NCBI RefSeq assembly: GCF_042676145.1
Contig: NZ_JBHTJW010000002.1
Span: forward strand, 1,846,129-1,910,128
Reading direction: 5' to 3'
Length of the DNA stretch: 64,000 nt
Source of the DNA: Methylophilus glucosoxydans
GTDB taxonomy: Bacteria > Pseudomonadota > Gammaproteobacteria > Burkholderiales > Methylophilaceae
Positions 17,606 through 26,459 of the stretch are shown in pieces. Position 1 is the stretch's first letter; the number at the start of each line of letters is the position of its first letter. The translations under genes were made by a program, and so were the position numbers. Below the pieces are notes generated by a model, which worked only from the letters and a program-made list of their open reading frames with translations, was not told the origin of the DNA and made no database searches.

Positions 17606-19294
17606 TTAGCTATTTTTGCTTATTGCACTCAATTGTTGTGTCAACGCACTGCTCTGGGTTTGCATGCTGCTGAGTAATGCGTCCAGTTTTGCGTACTGGG
17701 CACGATAACTTGCTTCAAGACTTGGCAGCTTGGCGCTCAAGTCATCGGCTTTTTTATTCAATGATTTAATAGACGACTGCAAACCGTCTGTCCTGGTGGC
17801 CAACGCAGCATCGGAGTCCAGCCAGCTATCAAGCATGCTACTAAACTCCCCGATTAGGCCGCGGTTGAAAGTCACCGTGCCACGGTCTCCAGTCGCCGCG
17901 CCTAAAATACTGAGTTTCAAACCTGCACTATTCTGACCAAACGCGCCGGTCAGGGTATTACCACTGCCAATCGCATTCACACCATTCAGGGTACCAGCCA
18001 CATCTTGTGAGCTGCTCCCCGCTTGTGAGATATTGACGGCATAGGTGCCAGAAACTGTTTTATCCCCACTGCTGACAAAGCTGACCAATGGATCGGTACT
18101 GCTTGCCGAAGGTGAAAAAATTTTCGCCACATCGGAAGGGCTATTCGCCATCGCTTTCTGAAACTTGGTATCGTCCAGCGTCATGACTCCGCCATCGCCC
18201 ACGGTGACGCCAATATCACTCAAGGTACGGTAGGTACTGGCCGTAGGAGAGATGCGGGACATCATTAATCCGAGTTTCACTGACACGTCACGTGCCACCG
18301 AGTCACCCAGCAAAGGGCCATTGGCAGAAGATCCGCCATCAACGAACTTTGTGAGGCTACGCAGACTGGTATTCAGTTTATTGTAGGCATCGACAAAGCT
18401 CTGTACAGAACTTTTAATCGCGCTATTGTCCGTCGCAATCGTCATTGCATTAGGCGTGCTGGTGACCGCCTTCAGGTTTAAGGTCACGCCCTCAATCACA
18501 TCAGTAATGGTGTTACTCGCCTTACTGATGCTCAACCCATCAACAGTCAATAACGCATTTTGAGCAGCCTGAAGCTCACTTAAGTTTTTACCACTGCCAC
18601 TGGAGGCGGTCGGGTCATAAGCAAAGGTGGACAAGCCGCTACCGTCGGTATTGTTGCCATCGTTATCCGTGACATCAATCTTCAGACTATTGGCTGCACC
18701 AGTGTCCATGGAAGTGATCACCAGGCGGTTACCAGTACCGTCATTGACAATAGAAGCCGTGACAGAAGCATTTTGTGCGTTAATGGCATCACGGATACCG
18801 GACAGGGTATTGTTGCTACTGTCGATATTGACCGTAATCGCATTTTTGCTGCTATTCGCAGTAAAAGAAGCTGCCGTACTACCGTTGGCTGGGGTATAAG
18901 TACCAAAGGAAATCTTCAGGCTCCCGGTACCAAAAGTGGTACTGGCATCGCTATAAGCAGACGTGGTAATACGTTGTGAAGTCGCCAGCTGGCTCACCGA
19001 AATGCTGTGGTTGCCATTGGTAGCGCTACCATTTGCAGTCGCGCTGATACTGTTTGAATCGGTGAGCGTCACGGATTGCGCATTAAACTTGCCGGCACTA
19101 GACAGACCATCCAAAGCTGTTTGGAAGGTACTCAATCCACTTTTCAACGTACCGTACGCAGAGAGTTTGGCATTGTAAGTAGAGACTTGCGTCTTGATCT
19201 GGGTAATCGGCTGCTGGGCAGACGTCATCATGGCACTGACAAGAGAGTCAATAGGTAACCCTGATGAGCCCGTTGAGCTTACAATTGATGCCAT
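17606..19294 (-). CDS. fliD: Flagellar filament cap protein FliD
   Basis: FliD caps the growing filament and acts as adhesin in some bacteria. The 562-residue product begins MASIVSSTGSSGLPIDSLVS and has the FliD N-terminal domain (about residues 10-110), a Ser/Thr/Asn-rich variable middle, and the C-terminal domain with the terminal coiled-coil (ADDLSAKLPSLEASYRAQYA, then LDALLSSMQTQSSALTQQLS). It is upstream of fliS and 30 bp downstream of flaG. Confidence 0.95.
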   Translation of the reverse strand: MASIVSSTGSSGLPIDSLVSAMMTSAQQPITQIKTQVSTYNAKLSAYGTLKSGLSTFQTALDGLSSAGKFNAQSVTLTDSNSISATANGSATNGNHSISVSQLATSQRITTSAYSDASTTFGTGSLKISFGTYTPANGSTAASFTANSSKNAITVNIDSSNNTLSGIRDAINAQNASVTASIVNDGTGNRLVITSMDTGAANSLKIDVTDNDGNNTDGSGLSTFAYDPTASSGSGKNLSELQAAQNALLTVDGLSISKASNTITDVIEGVTLNLKAVTSTPNAMTIATDNSAIKSSVQSFVDAYNKLNTSLRSLTKFVDGGSSANGPLLGDSVARDVSVKLGLMMSRISPTASTYRTLSDIGVTVGDGGVMTLDDTKFQKAMANSPSDVAKIFSPSASSTDPLVSFVSSGDKTVSGTYAVNISQAGSSSQDVAGTLNGVNAIGSGNTLTGAFGQNSAGLKLSILGAATGDRGTVTFNRGLIGEFSSMLDSWLDSDAALATRTDGLQSSIKSLNKKADDLSAKLPSLEASYRAQYAKLDALLSSMQTQSSALTQQLSAISKNS

Positions 19295-19324
19295 AATCTA
19301 GTCTCCAAATACAATCACAATTCA

Positions 19325-19672
19325 TCACACCGTTTGACGAATGACTAGGCCTCTTAATTTGTCCAGCGTCTTGCTAATGGCCAGCACCTCCTCATTTGGG
19401 ATTTGCCTGAGCACCTTCTGTGTCTCGGTGTCGACCACTTTCACGACGATACGGTCTGTGTCATCATCAATCGAAAACTGTATGGTTTGCAGCGCAGGCG
19501 CCACATAGTCATTCAGTTTTTTTACCGCCCCGGTCAAAGTGGCTTTATCCATCGCTTCGACAGGTTTTTGCTCGCCGCTGGCTTCTGCATACTTCACCAG
19601 CTTCAAGCTATTTACTGCAGGCACACCTGTTAATGTGCGGTTACCGCCAACACCATCCATAGATTGAGTCAT
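19325..19672 (-). CDS. flaG: Flagellar protein FlaG
   Basis: The 115-residue product matches FlaG: a variable N-terminus, then LNDYVAPALQTIQFSIDDDT and the conserved VVKVVDTETQKVLRQIPNEE (about residues 73-92). FlaG influences filament length in some bacteria. It sits between flagellin 1 and fliD, and probably heads the flaG-fliD-fliS-fliT transcript. Confidence 0.93.
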   Translation of the reverse strand: MTQSMDGVGGNRTLTGVPAVNSLKLVKYAEASGEQKPVEAMDKATLTGAVKKLNDYVAPALQTIQFSIDDDTDRIVVKVVDTETQKVLRQIPNEEVLAISKTLDKLRGLVIRQTV

Positions 19673-19698
19673 GATGCTGCTCCTCTGCTTAGCCTAAA

Positions 19699-19724
19699 AT
19701 CCACAGAGGGATGCCTCTGTGGAT
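19699..19724 (-). terminator. Terminator after flagellin 1
   Basis: An 11-bp perfect inverted repeat ATCCACAGAGG / CCTCTGTGGAT with a 4-nt loop lies 22 bp after the flagellin 1 stop on the minus strand and is followed there by TTTT. It sits before the flaG ATG, so it may attenuate read-through into flaG. Confidence 0.8.
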
Positions 19725-19745
19725 ATGATTCAAGTGTCTGAACAA

Positions 19746-20546
19746 TTAACCTCTCAGCAAGCTCATGACACTGTTAGGCAACTGGTTGGCTTGGGCCAGC
19801 ATTGCTGTGCCTGCTTGTTGCAGAATCTGGTTACGGGTCATCTTCGCAGTTTCTGACGCGAAGTCTGCATCCGTAATCCGGGATTTCGCTGCAGAAATGT
19901 TTTCCACGTTCACTTGCAGGCTGCTCACAACGGCTTCAAAACGGTTTTGGTAGGCACCCAGGCTGGCACGTGAAGTGTTCACCGCATCCAGTTGCGCATC
20001 AATCGCGGTAATCGCTGCAGTCGCATCTGAAACAGTGGACACGTTGCCGCTAATAGATGCCGCAGTCACTGCGCTCACCTGCAAGGTATCTGCAGAACCA
20101 GAACCAATCTGGAAGGTGTAGCCTGAACCGCCAAATACATTCAAACCGTTAAACTGGGTAGATGTACTCAAGCGGGATAATTCTGAAGTCAGCTGTGTAA
20201 ACTCTGTGTTCAGGTTGGCACGGTCACCAGAACCATAGCTGCCGTTGGCTGCCTGCACGGCCAGTTCACGCATACGTTGCAGGGCGTCTGTCGCTTTGGA
20301 CAAACCACCTTCTGTCACTTGCAGGTAAGAAATCGCGTCGTTTGAGTTACGAATCGCAACATCACTACCACGAATTTGGGAGTCCATGCGAGTGGCAATC
20401 GCCATCCCCGCTGCATCATCTTTAGCGCTATTGATACGCAAGCCGGAAGACAAACGCTGAATCGATTGATTCAAGCCTGTTTGTGAAGCATTCAGGTTAC
20501 GCTGTGCATTCAGAGATGCAATATTGGTATTAATTACAGAAGCCAT
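19746..20546 (-). CDS. fliC: Flagellin 1
   Basis: This is a short flagellin of 266 residues that consists mainly of the conserved N- and C-terminal D0/D1 domains: INTNIASLNAQRNLNASQTG at the start, LRINSAKDDAAGMAIATRMD (about residues 36-55), and AKMTRNQILQQAGTAMLAQA near the end. The central hypervariable part is almost absent. It is near-identical to flagellin 2 and slightly less like flagellin 3. A sigma-28 type promoter lies about 110 bp upstream. Confidence 0.97.
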   Translation of the reverse strand: MASVINTNIASLNAQRNLNASQTGLNQSIQRLSSGLRINSAKDDAAGMAIATRMDSQIRGSDVAIRNSNDAISYLQVTEGGLSKATDALQRMRELAVQAANGSYGSGDRANLNTEFTQLTSELSRLSTSTQFNGLNVFGGSGYTFQIGSGSADTLQVSAVTAASISGNVSTVSDATAAITAIDAQLDAVNTSRASLGAYQNRFEAVVSSLQVNVENISAAKSRITDADFASETAKMTRNQILQQAGTAMLAQANQLPNSVMSLLRG

Positions 20547-20757
20547 GTTAAATCTCCTTTAGAGTCGTATATCCAATGAGTGTCAAATGGGCATGTCATA
20601 TCAACGTTGATTCACTTGCGACTACGTGTTTGCTATTCAGCGTTGTTATTACTTTTATCGACCTCGCCAGAAATTTCTTTAATGCTGCACTTTAAATTTC
20701 TGTTGGGTAGATCATGCACTTGAAACTATTTACGACTCCTCTCGGAAAAACTTTAAT
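20547..20757 (-). repeat. Duplicated flagellin leader/promoter, copy 1
   Basis: About 210 bp upstream of flagellin 1 is highly similar to 22166-22376 upstream of flagellin 2, covering the leader, the sigma-28 promoter and about 75 bp beyond the -35. Shared blocks include GGCATGTCATATCAACGTTG and TGCTATTCAGCGTTGTTATT. This shows that the duplication included the regulatory region. Confidence 0.85.
20655..20681 (-). promoter_or_regulatory. Sigma-28 (FliA) promoter of flagellin 1
   Basis: Read on the minus strand the site has a TAAA -35 element (20678-20681), a 15-bp spacer and a GTCGATAA -10 element (20655-20662), one mismatch from the GCCGATAA consensus. The start of transcription would be near 20648, leaving a leader of about 100 nt. 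The same element stands before flagellin 2. Confidence 0.8.
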
Positions 20758-21299
20758 ATCAAATCATTCATGGCAAATTCAAGCCGTGCAACATGGCTAC
20801 CATGCCGGTGTCAGCATGGTCATCGCGTTAGCACAACTTGGTCTATTCTTGCGAAAAATCCCGTGTAATTTCCTTCAGTCCTGCAGTCTCCATGAACTCA
20901 TTTTGTGCCCGCTGCACTCAAGTGAGTTAGCGGTACACCAACATGCCTACTTTACCGTAACCAAGCCAGCATAATTTGGCTAAACAACGACGTTTTTACC
21001 TGCTTATCTTCAAAGTCGCACAGGCGCTCACTGAGAGATGGAGTACGTTGAAATCAGAGGTGAAAATAAAGGTATTCTTTTTATTTTCAGAAGCTTATCG
21101 AATTGACTGTCGTATTGTGGTTCATGAAATGAAGAAGGAAAACGAAGGCAAGTCGCCTGTCGATCATCGCCATGATGCATCCGCAGGACAAGCCTGCAAT
21201 GCGCATGTTGCGACACGCTAGGGCAAGGGATTATGCTGTTGAGTTAGACAGGCAACCGCAGGATGCGGAGCCAGGTACTGACTGACAATGCTGGTGGCT
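20758..21299. other. Intergenic stretch without a recognisable gene
   Basis: About 540 bp between the flagellin 1 promoter region and the flagellin 2 terminator. Short open frames are present on both strands, but none has a plausible ribosome site or family resemblance. I see no RNA gene or repeat here. Confidence 0.5.
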
Positions 21300-21340
21300 A
21301 AAAAAAGAAAAGCGAGCACTTGTCTAAACAAATGCTCGCC
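21300..21340 (-). terminator. Terminator after flagellin 2
   Basis: On the minus strand GGCGAGCATTTGT pairs with ACAAGTGCTCGC (one internal G-U/mismatch) over a short loop and is followed by TTTTCTTTTTTT. It lies about 25 bp after the flagellin 2 stop. Confidence 0.88.
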
Positions 21341-21364
21341 ATGGTTTGAAAGCCTCGAGAAAAC

Positions 21365-22165
21365 TTAGCCTCTGAGCAAGCTCATGACACTGTTAGGCAA
21401 CTGGTTGGCTTGGGCCAGCATTGCTGTGCCTGCTTGTTGCAGAATCTGGTTACGGGTCATCTTCGCAGTTTCTGACGCGAAGTCTGCATCCGTAATCCGG
21501 GATTTCGCTGCAGAAATATTTTCCACGTTCACTTGCAGGCTGCTCACAACGGCATCAAAACGGTTTTGGTAGGCACCCAAGCTGGCACGTGAAGTGTTCA
21601 CCGCATCCAGTTGCGCATCAATCGCAGTAATCGCTGCGGTCGCATCTGAAACGGTGGCAACACTGCCAGTCACAGAAGCCGCAGTCACTGCACTCACTTG
21701 CAAGGTGTCTGCAGAGCCAGAACCAATCTGGAAGGTGTAACCTGAACCGCCAAATACATTCAAACCGTTAAACTGGGTAGATGTACTCAAGCGGGTTAAT
21801 TCTGAAGTCAGTTGTGTAAACTCTGTGTTCAGGTTAGTACGGTCGCCAGAACCATAGCTGCCGTTGGCTGCCTGCACGGCCAGTTCACGCATACGTTGCA
21901 AGGCGTCTGTCGCTTTGGACAAACCACCTTCTGTCACTTGCAGGTAAGAAATCGCGTCGTTTGAGTTACGAATCGCAACTTCATTGCCACGAATTTGGGA
22001 GTCCATGCGAGTGGCAATCGCCATGCCCGCTGCATCATCTTTGGCGCTATTGATACGCAAGCCAGAAGATAAACGCTGAATCGATTGATTCAAGCCTGTT
22101 TGTGAAGCATTGAGGTTACGCTGTGCATTCAGGGATGCAATGTTGGTATTAATTACAGAAGCCAT
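21365..22165 (-). CDS. fliC: Flagellin 2
   Basis: The 266-residue product is almost identical to flagellin 1, with differences such as GNEVAIRN for GSDVAIRN and a few substitutions in the short central segment (AASVTGSVATVSD). Terminal export and polymerisation domains are intact. It has its own sigma-28 promoter and terminator, so it is an independent, functional-looking copy from a tandem duplication. Confidence 0.97.
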   Translation of the reverse strand: MASVINTNIASLNAQRNLNASQTGLNQSIQRLSSGLRINSAKDDAAGMAIATRMDSQIRGNEVAIRNSNDAISYLQVTEGGLSKATDALQRMRELAVQAANGSYGSGDRTNLNTEFTQLTSELTRLSTSTQFNGLNVFGGSGYTFQIGSGSADTLQVSAVTAASVTGSVATVSDATAAITAIDAQLDAVNTSRASLGAYQNRFDAVVSSLQVNVENISAAKSRITDADFASETAKMTRNQILQQAGTAMLAQANQLPNSVMSLLRG

Positions 22166-22376
22166 GTTTTAGTCTCCTTCAGAGTCCTATGTGTAGTTAG
22201 TGTCAAATCGGCATGTCATATCAACGTTGATCCACTTTTTGACTTCGTGTTTGCTATTCAGCGTTGTTATTACTTTTATCGACTTCGCCAGAAATTTCTT
22301 TAATCATGCACTTTAAATTTCTGTTGGGAAGATCATGCACTTGACACTCTTTACGACCCTACTCGGAAAAACTTTA
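22166..22376 (-). repeat. Duplicated flagellin leader/promoter, copy 2
   Basis: Second copy of the roughly 210-bp upstream segment described at 20547-20757, diverged mainly near the start codon and between the shared blocks. Confidence 0.85.
22276..22302 (-). promoter_or_regulatory. Sigma-28 (FliA) promoter of flagellin 2
   Basis: Minus-strand TAAA (22299-22302), 15-bp spacer, GTCGATAA (22276-22283). Same architecture and spacing as the flagellin 1 promoter. Confidence 0.8.
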
Positions 22377-22400
22377 AACGAGGCGATGCGTGAGACAGTC

Positions 22401-23513
22401 TCACTGCGCTCCGAAAAACTGCTGTACCAGCTCAATCACCTGGTCAACAGCCGTGACTGAGAGTTGCGGGCCCATGGGCAAACTCAGCACTTGATTGGCA
22501 TAACGCTCGGCACACGGAAAATCACCTGCTTGCCAACCGAGCGACTGATAAGCCTGTTGCAAATGTGGCGGGACGGGATAATGAATCAGGGTTTGCACCC
22601 CATGCGCCTGCAACCAGGTTTGCAAGGCATCGCGTTGTGGCGTTGCGATCACAAACAAATGCCAGATAGTATTGGCCCAGGCTGGAGAAACCGGCAATTG
22701 CAAAGGCAAGCCTTGCAAACCCTCAAGATAGCGCTGCGCCAATGCCTGCCTGCGTGTATTCCACTCATCCAGCGCAGCCAGCTTGACTGACAGCACGGCG
22801 GCTTGCAAGGGATCCAGGCGACTATTCACGCCAGGCTCCAGATTGTAATATTTGACGGCTGAGCCATAATTGCCAAGCGCGCATATACGTTGGGCGAGAT
22901 GCTCATGCCTTGTGGTGACTGCCCCACCATCGCCCAAAGCCCCCAAATTCTTGCCCGGGTAAAAGCTCCATGCGACCGCATCCCCATGCGTACCTATCCG
23001 TTTACCCCTGACGGCAGCGCCATGCGCTTGCGCAGCATCCTCCAACACCAGCAAGCCATGCTGTTTGGCTAATGCACAAATGGCTTCCATGTCTGCCGGG
23101 ATACCATATAAATGCACCGGCAAAATAACTTTGGTTTTAGCTGTGATTTTTGCCTGAATGGCGGCAACATCAATATTGAACTGCCCCTCAGTAGGCTCGA
23201 CAGGGACCACAGTGGCACCGACCGCGCTCACCGCCAACCAGGTCGCAATATAAGTATGGGAGGGGACAATCACCTCATCCCCCACCCCCACATCCATAGC
23301 GCGCAAGGCCAAGGTCAGTGCATCGAGGCCATTGCCCACGCCGACACAATATGGTGCACCAGTATAGGCGGCAAACTGGGCTTCAAAGGCCTCCACTTCT
23401 TCGCCACCGATATACCAGCCAGAACGGGTAGCCCTTAACAGGGCAGTCTCAAGGTCAGGCGACAATTCGTCATAAGCGGCTTTGAGATCAAGGAAAGGAA
23501 TCATGTTTGGCAT
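22401..23513 (-). CDS. PLP-dependent sugar aminotransferase, DegT/DnrJ/EryC1 family (FdtB-like)
   Basis: The 370-residue product begins MIPFLDLKAAYDELSPDLE and shows the fold type I sugar-aminotransferase features: GNGLDALTLALRAM, SHTYIATWLA, LVLEDAAQAHGA (Asp that contacts PLP, about residue 157) and SFYPGKNLGALGDGGAV with the Schiff-base Lys (about 183-197). It most resembles enzymes that put a 3-amino group on dTDP-3-keto-6-deoxyhexose (FdtB/QdtB). With the FdtA/QdtA-like gene at 25.9 kb it could supply a 3-amino-3,6-dideoxyhexose for flagellin glycans. An in-frame ATG at 23504 may be the true start. Confidence 0.85.
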   Translation of the reverse strand: MPNMIPFLDLKAAYDELSPDLETALLRATRSGWYIGGEEVEAFEAQFAAYTGAPYCVGVGNGLDALTLALRAMDVGVGDEVIVPSHTYIATWLAVSAVGATVVPVEPTEGQFNIDVAAIQAKITAKTKVILPVHLYGIPADMEAICALAKQHGLLVLEDAAQAHGAAVRGKRIGTHGDAVAWSFYPGKNLGALGDGGAVTTRHEHLAQRICALGNYGSAVKYYNLEPGVNSRLDPLQAAVLSVKLAALDEWNTRRQALAQRYLEGLQGLPLQLPVSPAWANTIWHLFVIATPQRDALQTWLQAHGVQTLIHYPVPPHLQQAYQSLGWQAGDFPCAERYANQVLSLPMGPQLSVTAVDQVIELVQQFFGAQ

Positions 23514-23600
23514 CCAATTATCAACATCCCAGCAACAGGGATCGCGCGTGTTACCGCAAAGATTGCGTTAACTATATCGCATCTGGAAACTTTAAATTGA

Positions 23601-23625
23601 AAAAAACAAAACCGGTTTTACCGGC
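23601..23625 (-). terminator. Possible terminator downstream of flagellin 3
   Basis: On the minus strand GGCCGGT-AAA-ACCGGTT is followed by TTGTTTTTTT. It lies between flagellin 3 and the aminotransferase gene and would end read-through from flagellin 3. Confidence 0.65.
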
Positions 23626-23678
23626 CTATCCTGAACGATAGAGAACTGGTGTGTTGATGAGATGATCCAGAAATGAAG

Positions 23679-23716
23679 AGGTCGTGAGCTTTTGCCTAGA
23701 CAAAAGCCCACGACCT
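23679..23716 (-). terminator. Long hairpin after flagellin 3
   Basis: A 16-bp stem with one mismatch (AGGTCGTGGGCTTTTG / CAAAAGCTCACGACCT on the minus strand), 6-nt loop, 34 bp after the flagellin 3 stop. It lacks a strong T-run on the minus strand, so it may work together with the hairpin at 23601-23625 or stabilise the mRNA 3' end. Confidence 0.6.
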
Positions 23717-23749
23717 GTAAACATATACACCAAGAAAGCTGCTGAAAGA

Positions 23750-24550
23750 CTACCCTTTAATCAGTGACATGACGCTGTTAGGCAACTGGTTGGCCTGGGC
23801 CAGCATCGCCGTGCCAGCTTGTTGCAGAATCTGGTTACGGGTCATCTTCGCAGTTTCTGACGCAAAGTCTGCATCCATAATCCGGGATTTCGCCGCGGAC
23901 ACATTTTCGATATTCACTTGCAAGCTGCTGATTACCGCTTCAAAGCGGTTCTGGTACGCACCCAGACTCGCACGTGACGTATTCACTGAATCCAGTTGCG
24001 CATCAATGGCTGTAATCGCAGCCGTTGCTGCTGAGGCGGTTTGCACATTACCAGTGATGGAAGCTGCGGTCACGGAACTGACTTGCAAAGTATCCGCAGA
24101 GCCAGAACCAATCTGGAAGGTATAGCCTGGACCGCCAAATACGTTCAAACCGTTAAACTGGGTGGAGGTGCTCAAGCGGGTTAGCTCCGCAGTCAACTGC
24201 GTAAATTCCGTGTCCAGATTGGCACGATCACCGCTACCGTAGCTGCCGTTGGCTGCCTGCACCGCCAACTCACGCATACGCTGCAGCACATCAGTCGCTT
24301 TCGACAAACCACCTTCGGTCACTTGCAGGTAGGAAATTGCATCATTGGAGTTGCGAATTGCCACATCATTGCCACGGACTTGAGAGTCCATGCGTGTTGC
24401 AATCGCCAACCCGGCCGCATCATCTTTGGCACTGTTAACGCGCAGCCCTGAAGACAAACGCTGTATGGATTGATTCAAACCAGCTTGAGATGCATTTAAA
24501 TTGCGCTGGGCATTTAATGATGAAATATTGGTATTAATGACTGCAGCCAT
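23750..24550 (-). CDS. fliC: Flagellin 3
   Basis: A third 266-residue flagellin, clearly paralogous to flagellins 1 and 2 but more diverged (start AAVINTNISSLNAQ, GLRVNSAKDDAAGLAIATRM, FGGPGYTFQIGSG, ending in SLIKG rather than SLLRG). The export and assembly domains are intact. The ribosome site AAGGAGG lies 6 nt before the ATG. Unlike the other two, I see no convincing sigma-28 promoter in front, so its timing may differ. It lies next to glycan-modification genes. Confidence 0.95.
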   Translation of the reverse strand: MAAVINTNISSLNAQRNLNASQAGLNQSIQRLSSGLRVNSAKDDAAGLAIATRMDSQVRGNDVAIRNSNDAISYLQVTEGGLSKATDVLQRMRELAVQAANGSYGSGDRANLDTEFTQLTAELTRLSTSTQFNGLNVFGGPGYTFQIGSGSADTLQVSSVTAASITGNVQTASAATAAITAIDAQLDSVNTSRASLGAYQNRFEAVISSLQVNIENVSAAKSRIMDADFASETAKMTRNQILQQAGTAMLAQANQLPNSVMSLIKG

Positions 24551-24896
24551 GTTAAGCCTCCTTAATGTACAAAAATATCGAGCTTCATGTTAAGTATTCA
24601 TGCCACACTCAAGCTCTTCAAATCTGTTTTAAATTAATCTGATTTCGCACGTTATTACTCAAGTTAAGCAAATGCTGACCGTAATAGTAAGAACGTTGCG
24701 TCAAGTTAAGAATCACTTTATCGCAGCCCCGCATATTTGATTTCATTGAATAGAACGTGGTTTTGCCACTATTTCTAGAGATATCCCTGCGCGCTGATTC
24801 ATGCGCTAAAACGCTAAGACCTTGTCGCACTGCGCCACCACCCAAGGTCGGTACTGCATCTACAAAAATTAGCGCATAAATACATGCGTATTCGCC

Positions 24897-24923
24897 TTAA
24901 TAAATTGCTTGTGCGTCCGATAT
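24897..24923 (+). promoter_or_regulatory. Candidate sigma-28 promoter of the 2OG-Fe(II) oxygenase gene
   Basis: TTAA (24897-24900), exactly 15 bp, then TCCGATAT (24916-24923), six of eight matches to GCCGATAA. It lies 41 bp before the oxygenase ATG. If real, the oxygenase belongs to the late flagellar regulon. The match is imperfect. Confidence 0.4.
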
Positions 24924-24963
24924 AAATACATAACACGCTCAATGAATGCGAAGGGGGATTTTC

Positions 24964-25815
24964 ATGCAATCGTTTCTGGATTTGAATCAACTGACCAAAG
25001 GAATGCAACATTTTGAGGATGCAAAGCCCTTTCGTCATGCCGTGATCGATAACTTCCTGAATCCTGACCTGGTGAAAAAGGTTGCACGTGAATTTCCCGA
25101 GTATGACTCTTCGCGCTGGTTTTGCTACCAAAACCAGATTGAAGATAAAAAGGCCTTAAATGACTGGAATGCCTTCCCTGCTCTGACCTATGCCCTGTTT
25201 CAAACTCTGAACTCAGCACCCGTGATAGACAAACTGTCCGAAATTGTCGGCACCCAGTTGTATGCTGATAACGGGTTGCATGGTGGCGGCTGGCATATTC
25301 ACGGCACCGGAGGCAACCTGAATCCGCACCTGGATTACTCCATTCACCCCAAACTGGGCTTGCAACGCAAAATCAACATCATTATCTACGTCTCTGAACA
25401 ACTGAAGGCTTACCATGGCGGCCATTTGGGTTTGTGGAGTCACGACGCTGAACAAAACCAGCCAGGTGAACTGATCAAAGAAGTCTGCCCCAAATTTAAC
25501 CGGGCCGTGATTTTTGATACCACCCAGAACTCCTGGCATGGCATGAGCCGCCCCCTGACGCAGCCTTATGGTATCTATCGCAAGAGCCTGGCCGTCTATT
25601 ACCTGTGCGAACCCCCTGTCGATGCTGACCCTAGAGGCAGAGCTTTATTTGCCCCTAGAGAAGAGCAGAAGGAAAATGCAGAGATTGCTGAGCTGATTAG
25701 AATGCGCGCCAATGTATCGACCTCTGGCCAGGTCTACCGCCAAAACAAAAAGCCGGTCAAACAACCAGCACAACCTGTCACGACTGCAACCACTGTGAGC
25801 CACTCGGGCACATAG
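24964..25815 (+). CDS. 2-oxoglutarate/Fe(II)-dependent oxygenase family protein
   Basis: The 283-residue product has the iron-binding triad of the prolyl-hydroxylase-like 2OG oxygenases: H122-x-D124 in NPHLDYS, the distal H192 in SWHGMSRPL, and R206 in YGIYRKSLAVYYL as the 2-oxoglutarate salt bridge. The ATG at 24964 is used because AGGGGG stands 6 nt upstream; a more upstream ATG overlaps that site. The C-terminal 40 residues are Thr/Gln/Pro-rich. Located between flagellin 3 and a nucleotide-sugar gene, it may hydroxylate a protein side chain or a sugar; the substrate is unknown. Confidence 0.82.
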   Translation: MQSFLDLNQLTKGMQHFEDAKPFRHAVIDNFLNPDLVKKVAREFPEYDSSRWFCYQNQIEDKKALNDWNAFPALTYALFQTLNSAPVIDKLSEIVGTQLYADNGLHGGGWHIHGTGGNLNPHLDYSIHPKLGLQRKINIIIYVSEQLKAYHGGHLGLWSHDAEQNQPGELIKEVCPKFNRAVIFDTTQNSWHGMSRPLTQPYGIYRKSLAVYYLCEPPVDADPRGRALFAPREEQKENAEIAELIRMRANVSTSGQVYRQNKKPVKQPAQPVTTATTVSHSGT

Positions 25816-25834
25816 TGATTCACGTATAAAAAAC

Positions 25835-25866
25835 AAAGGCGCATCAGATCAATGATGCGCCTTTTT
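25835..25866. terminator. Bidirectional terminator between the oxygenase and ketoisomerase genes
   Basis: AAAGGCGCATCA / TGATGCGCCTTT forms a 12-bp perfect stem with a 6-nt loop, with TT after it on the plus strand and a TTTGTTTTTT run on the minus strand. It serves both convergent genes. Confidence 0.9.
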
Positions 25867-25902
25867 ATATGCCCACTTCAAAAACGGGATAAAACGGTGA
25901 TC

Positions 25903-26313
25903 TCAAGCAGCCCAGCGCGCGCGCATAAACTCATCATAACGCCGGAAATAATCAGTTTCGTCATATTTTTCTGAGGCCAGGCACATTAATACTGAACCTG
26001 AAGAAAAATTATCAATTTCACGCCAAATCATAGGACAGATATACAAGCCATAATAAGAACGGGCTAAATGAAATTTTTTCTTATCCTTGCCATCATCCAG
26101 GGTGATATCAAAACTACCAGACATGGCGACAATAAACTGATGCAGATTCTTGTGCGCATGCCCGCCGCGCTCGGCCCCGCCCGGCACATCATACACATGG
26201 TAGACGCGCTGAATCGCGAATGGGATTTGATTATCACTTTCAATAAATGTGAGGTTGCCATGCGGGTCATGGATTTTAGGCAACTCAATAATTCTGCAAT
26301 GTTCTAGTGGCAT
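25903..26313 (-). CDS. dTDP-4-oxo-6-deoxyglucose 3,4-ketoisomerase family (FdtA/QdtA, WxcM-like cupin)
   Basis: The 136-residue cupin contains the FdtA/QdtA signature RGGHAHKNLHQFIVAMSGSF (about residues 48-67) with the active-site histidines, preceded by the DPHGNLTFIESD segment. These enzymes convert dTDP-4-keto-6-deoxyglucose to the 3-keto isomer, the substrate of FdtB/QdtB aminotransferases. The ATG at 26313 is preferred over a GTG two codons earlier. FdtA versus QdtA (fucose versus glucose configuration) cannot be decided by eye. Confidence 0.85.
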   Translation of the reverse strand: MPLEHCRIIELPKIHDPHGNLTFIESDNQIPFAIQRVYHVYDVPGGAERGGHAHKNLHQFIVAMSGSFDITLDDGKDKKKFHLARSYYGLYICPMIWREIDNFSSGSVLMCLASEKYDETDYFRRYDEFMRARWAA

Positions 26314-26459
26314 ACACACACCTGCTCTATCTCGTAACTCAACCCACTATACGATAGGCATGCACGAATTAATTCAACTAATAAAGCCTGGAAAAGGCAG
26401 CATTTATCATCAGTAAGGTGACAGGCTCGCCTCACAGCCAAATAAGGCATATCAAATTG

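Noticed and set aside
20976..21221. 81-residue plus-strand open frame between flagellins 1 and 2
   Set aside because: No ribosome site, no family resemblance and codon use unlike genes; treated as non-coding.
24551..24620. CTCGATAT as a sigma-28 -10 for flagellin 3
   Set aside because: It has only five of eight matches, no TAAA at the right spacing, and would leave an unusually short leader.
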